A stretch of DNA of 64,000 bases from NCBI RefSeq assembly GCF_021462225.1, contig NC_061800.1:2738501-2802500 (forward strand). Direction: 5' to 3'. The notes under the pieces were generated by a model. It ran no database searches, had not been told where the DNA came from, and was given only the letters and a program-made list of their open reading frames with translations. This DNA comes from Girardinichthys multiradiatus. Its lineage: Eukaryota > Chordata > Actinopteri > Cyprinodontiformes > Goodeidae. This document shows, one piece after another, positions 25,430-35,991 of this stretch. A program made the position numbers and the translations under genes. Every line of letters starts with the position of its first letter. Within the stretch, counting starts at the first letter, position 1.

Positions 25430-26035
25430 GGTTGAGAAACCCCCACTTCGGTGGAGAAACGCCCACTTTTAGTCTGCAGAGAGTCTCTTCTGAACCGCCG
25501 GCTTCTATCTGCACTCTGAATGGATGGCGAGATTCACCCGGGAGCGCGCACACGTGGACACGCTTTTTCCGTGCTTCTGCTCGGAAGGTGCTCGCGCACA
25601 TGGAACCCGCGCGCTTCGACGCGCGCTCCTGACAGAGAACAAAGTGGTGAGTGCCCGTCACTGGAATGCGTGGTCCCGCTGCAGTCAGGCACAGGTTGGA
25701 GTGGAAGAGGTTCTGCGGCTTTGAGTCTGATCCGCAGAAGAGATGCGCCGGATTCTGCTGCAAATTGCGCCTCTGCGCATTTTTTCTCTTCCTCAGAAGG
25801 AAGACCCCGAATAGGTTCATGACCTAAACCATTTTAATTAGTGGGGGAAGAAGTTCCACTGTTTCTGCGCGGTTTGGCCCCTCCTCAGAGACCGGACTCT
25901 GCTGCGTCACTTTACAGTCCAATTCATTCCTTGACTGCCTTGGATTTTTTATTATCACCCAGGATGTGTACAGGCGGAACATTATAGCGGAACGTTGGCC
26001 GTTGGTTTCTTTGTGCTTAAAGAAAAGAGGCAGTG
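25430..26035 (+). promoter_or_regulatory. GC-rich AHR promoter and 5' untranslated region
   Basis: CpG-rich sequence in an otherwise AT-rich neighbourhood lies directly upstream of the AHR start codon. It holds an E-box (CACGTG, 25,551-25,556) and GCGTG-type cores at 25,559-25,563 (as CACGC) and 25,668-25,672. No clear TATA box was seen, as is common for CpG promoters. A strong splice donor, GTGAGT at 25,647, and a pyrimidine-rich acceptor ending in CAG at 25,962 would allow a short 5'-UTR intron. The boundaries are approximate, and transcription start is inferred. Confidence 0.6.
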
Positions 26036-26076
26036 ATGTATACAGGACGCAAGAGGAGAAAACCTGTCCAGAGAGC
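26036..26076 (+). CDS. Aryl hydrocarbon receptor, first coding exon
   Basis: The exon encodes MYTGRKRRKPVQR plus two bases of the next codon. This matches the conserved AHR start, in which RKRRKPVQ is the basic nuclear-localisation segment just before the bHLH. The ATG at 26,036 is the first after an in-frame TAA (26,018-26,020) and has G at -3. A consensus donor GTGAGT follows at 26,077. The two leftover bases (GC) join the first base of exon 2 (G) to give alanine, then VKQPPAEG, which aligns with the human QK-TVK-PIPAEG stretch. AHR is a ligand-activated bHLH-PAS transcription factor. It rests in the cytoplasm with Hsp90, then enters the nucleus and pairs with ARNT to switch on cyp1a and other genes. 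Confidence 0.9.
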
Positions 26077-27418
26077 GTGAGTTATTCTGTGATTCTGGTC
26101 TTTAGGCTAAATATGCGCAGAACAGTTGAAATGCACCTGCTGAGCAGAAATGTGTTTCAGAAAGCACCCAGATATAAGCAGTGATTGTTCTCCATTATAA
26201 CCAAAGTTTGTGATTTTGTTTTTTGTCAATAGCCTTATTTTAAAGCCCACGACAGATGCTTAATACAGTATGTGGTTTTAATAGGAGTAAAAACGCTCTC
26301 CATATTTTCGTTGTAAAGTGAGATGAATCAGATCTCTCCAGGCCTGCAGCGGAGGCCTCAGCTTGCAATCAGATCTTCGTAAAGAGGAATAATAAATAAA
26401 TTAATAAAAACATGGGCCTAAGATACCTAAACGTTTTCCTCGTTTTATTAATATTGTACTGGCTAGTTTGCAACGTTTGGCTTTGACAGCAGGACCTGCA
26501 CGGCGCCATTTTCTTTCTGAACGACCTTCAGAGGATCAGCAACAGCGCTCCGCCAGCTCCCATCCACCAGGGCTCATTGGGAGCTTCTTTAATCTGAACC
26601 TATTTGACACAAATTTTGACGACATTTAATTTGCAAAAATGATTCAATAAAAACATAAATAACGGTACTGTGAAGTCTGAAATAATACACTTCTTTAATT
26701 CTTCTTTTTTAGTTTTAAGAATGTTGTTTATTATCGACTGCTGCTTTTTGGTTAAATCCAAATCCAAAATATTATGAAGTGAAATTGCATAAAGGCAGCT
26801 TAACTGTGCGAGACTCAGCTGATTTAAAATATATTACGATTTTGTCACAATCATATAATTTAATAGAAAAAGTAATGAAAATCAAACTTCATTATTTCTA
26901 ACTGTGACAATGACATTTTGGTTTGTGTTTTGTACTGAAATCAACGTATTTGCTGCAGGATTTATAGCACTGCTGTTATCTAACAAACAGCAGCTTTATT
27001 TCTTTTACAGGACATGTTAATTCAACTCCCATTTTTAAGATGTGTATGAAAATCTATTCACAAATACCGATAATGCTAATAACAAAATACTGGTTCATAT
27101 AGTCTTATTTAAAATCTGATTTAAACATTGCCATGTCTGTCCTTTATACTTAAAATAAGATCAATAATTTTCAACCATGTTTTACAGAATGTGATGATTT
27201 TACTTAGAATACAAATAAATGTTAGAGAAGAAAACGGGAGGACATTGACACACACAGCTATGCTCAGTTATTGAATTACAAATGCTTCATTAATATATAA
27301 AAATAACACTAACAACAACAATAATAATAGTAATAAAATTAGTAATGGCAGTCAATAAAACGTTTATGTCAGAGATCCTCTTATAAATGGACATTCTGTA
27401 ATCTTTACATTATAGGAC

Positions 27419-28080
27419 CTACAGTGATGTAAAAAAATGTTTTTATAGATATCTTCTGTTTTAGATTTTTTGTGTGCCACTTAAATGTTTTAGGCCATCA
27501 CAAAAAAAATACTACTGACTCAAGATAACCTGGGTAAAGACAAAAATCTGTTTCATTCTTTTTATTTTTTAAGGAAAAGATCTATCCAAACCAACCTATG
27601 TGAAAAATTCCTAAACCTAATAAGTAGTTTTTCCACCCTTAGCAGCAACAACTAAAATCATAAGTTTACAATAACTGGCAATGAGTTTTTAACGTCACCA
27701 CTGAGAAATGTTTTAATTCAGCCATGTTGCAGGGTTTTCGAGTGTGAACGACATCCTTAAGGTCATACTACAGTATCTGCATTGGAGTCCAGACAACGGT
27801 CATTTTTGGTGTTAAGTGAAGCAATTCTTCTCTCTTTTACTACGTTGGTAAATGGTAGAGAGCAAACGTAATGAAAATCATTACACTACCACCACCATGC
27901 TTGACTGTCATTATGATGGTCTGTTTCTGAAATGCTGTGTTAGTTTCAGCACTAATGTAACATGATACACATCTTATACGTTTGTTTCATCAGTCCACAC
28001 AATATTTTCCCAAAAGTAATTTTTCCCAAAATGTTCATTGGTAAATGTGAGACACAAAATAGTCTAAGTTGGTAAAGTGA
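27419..28080 (-). mobile_element. Old Tc1-like element remnant
   Basis: It starts TACAGTGATGTAAAAAAATG. On the minus strand it resembles a common fish Tc1 family distinct from the CAGGTCC copies. The + strand shows CACTACCACCACCATG and GACTGTCATTATGATGGTCT, then TTTCTGAAATGCTGTGTTAG and CATCAGTCCACACAATATTT, which are the complement of a transposase segment. Large deletions remove most of the gene and the other end. It stops at an AT microsatellite. Recognition relies on family knowledge. Confidence 0.7.
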
Positions 28081-28081
28081 A

Positions 28082-28084
<3 letters not shown>

Positions 28085-28131
<47 letters not shown>
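28085..28131. repeat. (AT)n microsatellite
   Basis: About 23 uninterrupted AT dinucleotides lie between two Tc1 remnants. It is probably a variable-length locus. Confidence 0.97.
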
Positions 28132-28136
<5 letters not shown>

Positions 28137-28582
28137 TTAAAATAGAGAAAAACCTGAAAATCATATGCATATGCATATGTAGCCACCCTGTTTGCTGTGA
28201 AGCCCCTTTAAAAATTCTAGTTCAGCCAGTTACCTTTAAAAGTCGCATATCAGTGAAATGAAGTCCAACTGTGTGCATTCTAGGTGTCACATGTTCTTTC
28301 AGTATAAACACACCTTTTCTGAAAGGCCCAAGAGGCTGAAACACCACTTAGCATGAGGCATCACACCATAAAGTCCATGGAACTCTCTAAACCAGTGGTG
28401 GAGCCAGAAAAGTGTCATGGCTGGGGCCAGACTGAGACCACTGCTCACCGAGGGATGGCTGAAAACTGACTGACGCTGGAGCCAGTTCGGAGTCAATCTA
28501 CACAGAAAACACAACACCAATAGAAACCTGATCGAGCACAACATCCCCTTAGGGATGTGGCCAACAAAGTTGTTGAGAAGTA

Positions 28583-30139
28583 CAGGTCCTTCTCAAAAAA
28601 TTAGCATATTGTGATAAAGTTCATTATTTTCTATGATGTAATGATGAAAATTTAATATTCATATATTTTAGATTTATTGCACACTAACTGAAATATTTCA
28701 GGTCTTTTATTGTTTTAATACGGATGATTTTGGCATACAGCTCATGAAAACCCAAAATTCCTATCTCACAAAATTAGCATATCATTAAAAGGGTCTCTAA
28801 ACGAGCTATGAACCTAATCATCTGAATCAACGAGTTAACTCTAAACACCTGCAAAAGATTCCTGAGGCCTTTAAAACTCCCAGCTTGGTTCATCACTCAA
28901 AACCCCAATCATGGGTAAGACTGCCGACCTGACTGCTGTCCAGAAGGCCACTATTGACACCCTCAAGCAAGAGGGTAAGACACAGAAAGAAATTTCTGAA
29001 CGAATAGGCTGTTCCCAGAGTGCTGTATCAAGGCACCTCAGTGGGAAGGAAAAGGTGTGGCAGAAAACGCTGCACAACGAGAAGAGGTGACCGGACCCTG
29101 AGGAAGATTGTGGAGAAGGGCCGATTCCAGACCTTGGGGGACCTGCAGAAGCAGTGGACTGACTCTGGAGTAGAAACATCCAGAGCCACCGTGTACAGGC
29201 GTGTGCAGGAAATGGGCCACAGGTGCCGCATTCCCCAGACCTGGGCTACAGAGAAGCAGCACTGGACTGTTGCTCAGTGGTTCAAAGTACTTTTTTCGGA
29301 TGAAAGCAAATTCTGCATGTCATTCAGAAATCAAGGTGCCAGAGTCTGGAGGAAGACTGGGGAGAAGGAAATGCCAAAATGCCAGAAGTCCAGTGTCAAG
29401 TACCCACAGTCAGTGATGGTCTGGGGTGCCGTGTCAGCTGCTGGTGTTGGTCCACTGTGTTTTATCAAGGGCAGGGTCAATGCAGCTAGCTATCAGGAGA
29501 TTTTGGAGCACTTCATGCTTCCATCTGCTGAAAAGCTTTATGGAGATGAAGATTTCATTTTTCAGCACGACCTGGCACCTGCTCACAGTGCCAAAACCAC
29601 TGGTAAATGGTTTACTGGCCATGGTATCACTGTGCTCAATTGGCCTGCCAACTCTCCTGACCTGAACCCCATAGAGAATCTGTGAGATATTGTGAAGAGA
29701 ACGTTGAGAGACTCAAGACCCAACACTCTGGATGAGCTAAAGTCCGCTATCGAAGCATCCAGGGCCTCCATAAGACCTCAGCAGTGCCACAGGCTGATTT
29801 CCTCCATGCCACGCCGCATTGAAGCAGTCATTTCTGCAAAAGGATTTCCAACCAAGTATTGAGTGCATAACTGTACATGATTATTTGAAGGTTGACATTT
29901 TTTGTATTAAAAACACTTTTCTTTTATTGGTCGGATGAAATATGCTAATTTTGTGAAATAGGAATTTTGGGTTTTCATGAGCTGTATGCCAAAATCATCC
30001 GTATTAAGACAATAAAAGACCTGAAATATTTCAGTTAGTGTGCAATGAATCTAAAATATATGAATGTTAAATTTTAATCATTACATTATAGAAAATAATG
30101 AACTTTATCACAATATGCTAATTTTTTGAGAAGGACCTG
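28583..30139 (+). mobile_element. Tc1-like element, copy 2 (nested insertion)
   Basis: Complete ends (CAGGTCCTTCTCAAAAAATT and its complement) are flanked by TA on both sides (28,581-28,582 and 30,140-30,141). The host sequence is the coding region of an older Tc1 element. The copy therefore arrived after the older element had settled in AHR intron 1. It belongs to the group lacking the 14-codon linker. Confidence 0.95.
28911..29862 (+). pseudogene. Tc1-like transposase, copy 2
   Basis: The N-terminus (MGKTADLTAVQKATIDTL) and catalytic motifs FSDESKF, FQHDLAPAHSA and NPIENL are readable. About 10 bases are lost near 29,049 (AGTCTGTGGG missing after CAGTGGGA), causing a frameshift. The TGG after IENL is TGA at 29,683-29,685. 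The linker reads CRIPQTWATEKQ, with 14 codons absent in frame. The normal stop is at 29,860-29,862. It is non-functional. Confidence 0.92.
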
Positions 30140-31277
30140 TACAAGTCAGGGTTAGGGTTATAGAAAAATATTAAAATTATTAATGTTCTCCTGGAGCACC
30201 ATCAAATCTTTCATCTTTAAATGGAGGGCAGATAGTCCACACCAAACCTGCCAAGGGAGGGCTCCTCACCAGAACTCACAGAGCGGGCAAGGAGGGCATT
30301 AATCAGAGAGGCAGCACAGAGACCAAAGGTAACCCTAACGGAGTTGCAGAGTTCCAAAGCAGAGACTAGAGTATCTGTCAATAGGACCAAAATAGGCTGT
30401 ACACTCCATGGAGCTGGGCTTTGTGGATCGGAGCCTAAAAAAAAGCCATTACTTAGTGTTAAAAAAAAGAAGACACAGTTTGAGTTTGCCAAAAGCCATG
30501 TGGGCGACTCCACAAATGTGTGGAGGAAGGTGCTCTGGTCAGATCAGACAAAAATTTTACTTTTCAGCCACCAAGGAAAACACTATGTCTGGTGCAAACC
30601 CAACACCATCATACTGTGGGGACGTTTTTCAGCAGCATTGGCTGGGAAACCGGTCCAAGTCGAGGGAGAGATGGATGGTGCTAAATACAGGGATAGTCTG
30701 GAGCAAAACCTGTGAGTCTGCCTGTGATCTGACACTGGAACAGAGGTTCACCTTACAGCAGGATAATGAACCGAAGCATACTGCTAAAGCAACACTCGAC
30801 TGGTTAAAGGGGACACATTTAAATGTGTTGGAATGGCCTATTCAAAGCCCATACCTCAATCCAATTGAGAATCTGTGATTAGACTTGAGGATGGATGTTG
30901 ACAGGCCAAAAACCATCCAGCATGAAGGAGCCAGAGCAGTTTTGCATTGAGGAATGGGCAAAAATCCCAGTGGCAAGATCTGGCAAGTTCATAGAGACTT
31001 ATCCAGAGAGACATACAACTGTAATTGACACAAAATGTGGCTCTACAAAGTATTGACTTTAGGGCGGGGGTGAACAGTTATGCACTCTGACGTTTTCTGT
31101 TATTTTGTCCTATTTGTTGTTTGCTTCAAAATAAAAAAATAATACATCTTCAAAGTTGTAAGCATGTTCTATAAATTAAATGGTGCAAACCCTCAAACAA
31201 TCAATTTTAAATTCAGGTATTAGGCAAAAAAAACATGACAAATGCAAAGACGGGGTGAATACGTTTGTAAGTCAGTG

Positions 31278-33190
31278 TAGCTGCAGCAGAGATACTACTC
31301 AATGTGTTCAATTTAAGAAATTATTTATTTGAGATTATAGATTTCTAAAATAATAGAGATTGCACCACACTTAGTTACACAGCAGCTACAGTTACATTAT
31401 TTGGCTACTTTGCTTTATTTCAATGAAGCTAGTCCAAGATAATCAACATAAAACAAGAGCAGAGATGTAGCATGTTCTACATCCAACTAGCACAAATAAC
31501 CTGACAAAGAGGGAGATGTTCCTTCCAAATAGCATTAAGATCAGCTTTGTTCCTTATCAGCACAATAGACAAGGTACGATTAAATCTGCAGGTATTTTGA
31601 TGAAATATCTAAATTGGGTCAAAATAATGTTCTTTACTAGTTTATTCAAATTTCAGTTATTCTATTCTGTTAACAGTTAGATCTGATTATTGTGTGAAAT
31701 AATCCTATTGTTTATCAGTAAAAAGAGAAGGTGAACAGCTTCATCTAATCATTTCCTTTGAAACTGGGAAACAATGTTGCCATTTTATCCAGTGGCAAAT
31801 ATATTTCTATGTAAAAGGAGGAAAGTTAAGAGAAATTATCTCAGAGAAAAACTAAGCAAAGACATTTTGTTCACATTTAAATCCACATGAATTAAAAGTT
31901 GAAAACTTTGGCTGTTTCGTCCTCAAAGGGAGCATCAGTTGGAAGACACTACAAAACGCCAAAATAATAACGTTAAAAAATACTGTTATTTTAACAATTG
32001 GATTGGTCTTAGGATTGTTTTGAGACAAAATCGGAATAAACTTAGTTAAGTCTTTAGTTGTCACCCTAGTGGTGACAATTAAAAATGTCAAAGTTGTAAA
32101 AATATTATGGCTTACATAAAAATTGCATGGAAAGATCCTTTAGCAGGATTTTAATGTGTCAAGACCTGACCTCTTAACAAACCCTACAGAGCAAGAAGAA
32201 GACAACATCTGAACCACATGGGCTGCAGAGATGTATTGCTTTGAACTTCAATGGTTTCACAAAAAAAAAACGTTTCATTTATCTGCACAGAAATAATTTG
32301 TTAGTTTCATGAGTGGTTTACATGTTTTTCTGTAAACCTGGGTGGTTAGAAAAGGTTTTGAGTATATGTACCGAGAATGAGAAGGCTCACACAGTGTTCA
32401 AAGCCTGTGTTTACAGACATAGAAGAACAAAGAAATACGTTTTCTCTCCAGGGCCTGCAACAACAACATGGGATCTGGACAGAACTTTGTTCCTGTGTGG
32501 TGTCCGACAACTAATGTGTGAGAAATGTAAAGCAGGCGCGGTTACTACACTGTTGTATGCTTTTTTTCGAAGGGCCCAAAGAGGACTTCCCAGGAGTTCT
32601 GCTTTTGACTTTCTGGTAAACTATGAAATGTTCTGGCCAGAGAGAACTTTGTTCTTGTTCTTGCCATCTCAAGTAAAATACCTAATTTCTCTGTTTTTCT
32701 GAAGTGTGAATGCCCCCAAAATTTCGTTTTGCCGTAAAACTGATAAGACATAACTTCATGTTAATTTTAAGAAGAAGGTTCAGAAGAACCTAAGTTAATC
32801 ATTGACATATGATCAGTTAGTATCTTTCTGATTTCAAATTTCCATATGAGGATTTTAAAAAATGACACAAAGTTTTTGAATGTATTCATCTTGACCTCTG
32901 TGGAAACATACAGGAGATTCAACAAACTGATCACTAAATATAACATAGCTTGTTAGCAGAATTGTAAGTTTACTTTTGTAAGGATGTTTATTATTGATTA
33001 ATTAATATTTATCAATAATTATAATTAGAAATCATAATTCAGGAAAATAATTTCTTAACCAAAAATCATTACTTACAAATAGAAATCAGAGATGTTCTCT
33101 GGTGTGGTGGTTATGGGCTCAAAGTTCTTAATAATTACAATTAATTATTCATCACTAATAATTGATCAATTATTAACCATAACCACTAAA
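31278..33190. other. AT-rich intronic DNA
   Basis: No gene is recognised. The last 200 bases (33,000-33,190) resemble part of the unclassified repeat seen again near 49,610-49,680 in reverse. The LTR element beginning at 33,191 therefore seems to sit inside an older repeat. Confidence 0.45.
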
Positions 33191-33635
33191 TGTCATCGTT
33201 TATTCAACCGCTTATCACGTTCTTGGTTTGGATCGGACCAAAGTGCAGATAAGAGTTTGGCAGCCGCATGATGAGAGGGAGACTTTTCTTTAATTAAAGG
33301 TCTCCAAAACGTAACATAATCCAACAAGTACAAACATCAGTCGAGCCAAAAACTTACATGTGTACATAGTTCTGTAACGTAGCAAAACTGAGCATAAACA
33401 AGGGTAGTGAACGAGGAATAGTGACAGAGGAACCAGCGGGAAACAAAAAACACAGACCAACTAATATACAGGGAGAAAACAAAGGGAGGTAATCACAGGA
33501 ACTAAGAAAAGGCGTGGCAAGGAGACATGGAGGTAAAAGGGACAGGTGGAACTAATTAACAATAAAGGAAACCATAGACCTAAGAACGGTTAATACAAAA
33601 ACACAAACCAAGTCCAAGGATGTCATACCATGACA
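33191..33635 (-). repeat. LTR (3' in element orientation)
   Basis: This 445-bp terminal repeat has TG...CA ends inside a longer inverted TGTCAT/ATGACA. It differs from its partner at a small number of sites, such as GATAAGAGTTTGG against GGTAAGAGCTTGG. That implies insertion long enough ago for some divergence. Confidence 0.9.
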
Positions 33636-33638
33636 TAA

Positions 33639-33655
33639 CCCCCCCCCCCCCCCCC
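33639..33655 (-). other. Polypurine-tract candidate (17 C on + strand)
   Basis: A homopolymer of 17 C lies four bases inside the left LTR. Read on the minus strand it is GAGGGGG..., the usual form of a plus-strand priming site in LTR elements. Length errors are likely in such a run. Confidence 0.6.
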
Positions 33656-33770
33656 TCAAGGTCGGATCCCAGATGACCACTAGAAAACACAATGTCCAAA
33701 ACACAAAAATACTCCAATCAGGGTGGGCGGAGGGGGGCCTCGGAAGGAGGGCCAGAAACAAAAAACAGAG

Positions 33771-34120
33771 TTCAGGCGGGCCACCAGGAGGTCGTCCCCA
33801 ACAGGCACAGAATTCAGGCGGGCGACCAGGAGGTCGTCCCCAGCAGGCACAGAGTACAGGCGGGCGACCAGGAGGTCATCCCCAGCAGGCACAGAGTTCA
33901 GGCGGGCGACCGGACCGGCACCACAGAGTTCTGAGCGGTCGGTGGTGAAGCCGTGGAGACCTGCGGCGATGTACCCAGCGAAGAGGTGGTCGGTGGCGAA
34001 GCCGTGGAGACCTGCGGCGATGTAGCCAGTGAACAGGCCGACGATCCGGAGGCCGGCGGCGACAGAGATGCAGGCGTCTAGGAGACCGGCGGCGACAGAG
34101 ATGTAGGCATCTAGGAGGCC
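33771..34120. repeat. Short tandem repeats of 42, 51 and 33 bp inside LTR element
   Basis: Three small arrays follow one another. About 3.5 units of 42 bp (CAGGAGGTCGTCCCCAGCAG) cover 33,771-33,925. Two units of 51 bp (GGTCGGTGGCGAAGCCGTGG) start at 33,937 and 33,988. Two units of 33 bp (GGCGGCGACAGAGATG) lie near 34,053-34,120. On the minus strand they read as 14-, 17- and 11-residue peptide repeats in one open frame (33,680-34,261). Confidence 0.85.
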
Positions 34121-34308
34121 CACAAAGCGAGGAGTAAGGCGGTCTGCGACGAGGAAGCAGGTGCCTCGGAGGTCTGCGGCAAAGCCAGAACCGCAGCGAA
34201 GACTTGGGCCCAGGCAGGGCCCGTAGAGGCCTGGGCCTGGCGTCAGTCTGGCCAGGAGCACAGTAGGTCAGCTCGGGAGCACAGTCAATGGGTCCTGGAG
34301 CCCAGATC

Positions 34309-34900
34309 TGAGGCGGTCCGTCCTCGGACCCCTCAGGAAACTCAGGAACTAGGATGAGAGGCGGTCCGTCCTTGGACCCTTCAGGAAACTCAAGAACTAG
34401 GATGAGAGGCGGTCCGTCCTCGGACCCCTCAGGAAACTCAGGAACTAGGATGAGAGGCGGTCCATCCTCGGACCCCTCAGGAAACTCAGGAACTAGGATG
34501 AGAGGCGGTCCGTCCTCGGACCCCTCAGGAAACTCAAGAACTAGGATGAGAGGCGGTCCGTCCTCGGACCCCTCAGGAAACTCAGGAACTAGGATGAGAG
34601 GCGGTCCGTCCTTGGACCCTTCAGGAAACTCAAGAACTAGGATGAGAGGCGGTCCGTCCTTGGACCCTTCAGGAAACTCAAGAACTAGGATGAGAGGCGG
34701 TCCGTCCTCGGACCCCTCAGGAAACTCAGGAACTAGGATGAGAGGCGGTCCGTCCTTGGACCCTTCAGGAAACTCAAGAACTAGGATGAGAGGCGGTCCG
34801 TCCTCGGACCCCTCAGGAAACTCAAGAACTAGGATGAGAGGCGGTCCATCCTCGGACCCCTCAGGAAACTCAGGAACTAGGATGAGAGGCGGCTCTCCAT
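34309..34900. repeat. 48-bp tandem repeat array in LTR element
   Basis: About 12 units of 48 bp carry AGGATGAGAGGCGGTCCGTC and CTCAGGAAACTCAGGAACT. Two alternating variants exist (CCTCGGACCCC with CAGGAACT, and CCTTGGACCCTT with CAAGAACT), mixed in an irregular order. Read on the + strand it gives 16-residue units MRGGPSSDPSGNSGTR in an open frame (34,354-35,061). Confidence 0.95.
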
Positions 34901-34924
34901 TGAACCCCTCTCTGGACTCAGGGT

Positions 34925-35045
34925 CCTGTAGCTTGGCAGCAGGCTGTGAGTCCAGAGGCCTGGCAGCAGGCTTTGAGACCAGAGGCCTGGCAGCAGGCTG
35001 TGAGTCCAGAGGCCTGGCAGCAGGCTGTGAGTCCAGAGGTTTGGC
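34925..35045. repeat. 27-bp tandem repeat array in LTR element
   Basis: About four units of 27 bp (AGAGGCCTGGCAGCAGGCTG) encode nine-residue SRGLAAGCE repeats on the + strand. The period is again divisible by three. Confidence 0.9.
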
Positions 35046-35199
35046 TGCATGCTTTGACTAACGAAGCTTGACAGTCGACGGCTGTGGCTCATAATCCTTG
35101 GAGCTAGCTCTGTGCTGCTCTAACGGCCACAAGAAGAGGGTTGAAAGGACCTCCAGCAGAAAGAGGAGCTGGAGCGTCGAGCCATCCCTCCGCAATGAA

Positions 35200-35460
35200 T
35201 TAGGCCTGTAGAACAGAGTGCACCAGATTCAGATCCTCTGGATGATCCATTAGATGAAGCACAAAATCACAGCAACGTCCCTTCATGAAATCCTCTTTCA
35301 TTTTCTCCTGCCTGGCTTGAACCCAATTCAGGGCTGGAGGCTGCACCGGCGACTGGTGACTTGCAGAGGGCGCTGGGTGACCACCCACCAACTCCGGGGA
35401 AAGCAGCTGCGAGGAGGCCATGGCGGATGGACCCTCCGTAGAAGGGTTGGAGGCGCCCAT
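35200..35460 (-). CDS. Short gag-position ORF of LTR element (hypothetical)
   Basis: The frame has 86 residues on the minus strand, the element's presumed sense strand, starting about 90 bases inside the 5' LTR. It is rich in S, P and Q at the N-terminus, followed by a charged segment (NWVQARQEKMKEDFMKG). I see no zinc knuckle, protease or other domain. An inner ATG (MASSQLLSPEL) may be the real start. By position it could be a gag remnant or a small packaging-related peptide. Function is unknown, and it may simply be a fragment of a longer ancestral gag. Confidence 0.35.
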   Translation of the reverse strand: MGASNPSTEGPSAMASSQLLSPELVGGHPAPSASHQSPVQPPALNWVQARQEKMKEDFMKGRCCDFVLHLMDHPEDLNLVHSVLQA

Positions 35461-35546
35461 CCGAACCTCCCCAATGGCGACTATTCCGCGGCGACGATGT
35501 CGTCCAGGGCGGGAGCCGAACCAGCGGGGAATTCGGCCGCAGCAGG

Positions 35547-35991
35547 TGTCATCGTTTATTCAACCGCTTATCACGTTCTTGGTTTGGATCGGACCAAAGT
35601 GCAGGTAAGAGCTTGGCAGCCGCATGATGAGAAGAAGACTTTTCTTTAATTAAAGGTCTCCAAAACGTAGCATAATCCAACAAGTACAAACATGAGTCGA
35701 GCCAAAAACTTACATGTGTACATAGTTCTGTAGCGTAGCAAAACTGAGCATAAACAAGGGTAGTGAACGAGGAATAGTGACGGAGGAACCAGCGGGGAAC
35801 AAAGAACACAGACCAACTAATATACAGGGGCAAAACAAAGGCAAGTAATCACAGGAACTAAGAACAGGTGTGGCAAGGAGACATGGAGGCAAAAGGGACA
35901 GGTGGAACTAATTAACAATAAAGGAAACCATAGACCTAAGAACGGTTAATACAAAAACACAAACCAAGTCCAAGGATGTCATACCATGACA
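35547..35991 (-). repeat. LTR (5' in element orientation)
   Basis: This is the partner of the left repeat, with identical length and ends. It should contain the element's promoter. Its outer flank runs into the unclassified repeat at 36,004. Confidence 0.9.

Larger units (their letters stand above)
28367..31056 (+). pseudogene. Old Tc1-like transposase, split and decayed
   Basis: Coding remnants lie on both sides of the 1.56-kb insertion. The left side corresponds to the N-terminus, where the expected ATG reads ATA near 28,367. The right side contains RFTLQQDNEPKHTAKATLDW and NVLEWPIQSPYLNPIENL, giving the second D and the E of a DD34E domain. TGG of the usual ENLW motif is TGA at 30,876-30,878. 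About 60 bases around 30,600 seem to be missing by comparison with the remembered family sequence. It ends TCTACAAAGTATTGA at 31,056. It is inactive. Confidence 0.85.
28185..31277 (+). mobile_element. Old Tc1-like element interrupted by copy 2
   Basis: The left part (28,185-28,580) and right part (30,142-31,277) are two halves of one Tc1 element of a family different from the inserted copy. Joined at the TA target, they read GAGAAGTACAAGTCAGGG, a continuous stretch of that family's transposase gene. The right end closes with GTAAGTCAGTG followed by TA at 31,278. The left terminal repeat is not clear and may have been lost at the AT tract. Confidence 0.85.
33191..35991 (-). mobile_element. Compact non-autonomous LTR retrotransposon
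   Basis: Two direct repeats of 445 bp each, starting TGTCATCGTTTATTCAACC and ending CATACCATGACA, flank an internal region of about 1.9 kb. On the minus strand a run of 17 G preceded by GA sits next to the left repeat, like a polypurine tract, so the element points to the minus strand. No reverse transcriptase, protease or integrase is present. No tRNA primer-binding site with TGG was found next to the right repeat, and the five-base flanks (CTAAA and CCGCT) do not match as a target duplication. Confidence 0.85.

Noticed and set aside
25407..25820. Open frames of up to 137 residues around the AHR promoter
   Set aside because: The GC-rich sequence lacks stops by composition. Frames overlap on both strands and have no known domain. 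The real coding start is the short exon at 26,036.
26077..26082. 42-base Tc1 linker difference as a spliced intron (general note on GT at its left edge)
   Set aside because: The extra segment in copies 1 and 4 starts GT after CAG but ends CTG, not AG. It is coding-phase and encodes residues typical of related transposases, so it is a deletion in the other copies and not an intron.
25966..26184. 72-residue frame overlapping AHR exon 1
   Set aside because: It reads a different phase from MYTGRKRRKPVQR and ignores the GTGAGT donor, so it is a shadow frame.
30148..30162. GGGTTAGGGTTA resembling telomere repeats
   Set aside because: It lies inside the old Tc1 element, where a very similar sequence is expected, and there is no longer telomeric run.
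32313..32702. 129-residue open frame in AHR intron 1
   Set aside because: It begins at a non-ATG codon, shows no recognisable domain and lies in repeat-like DNA.
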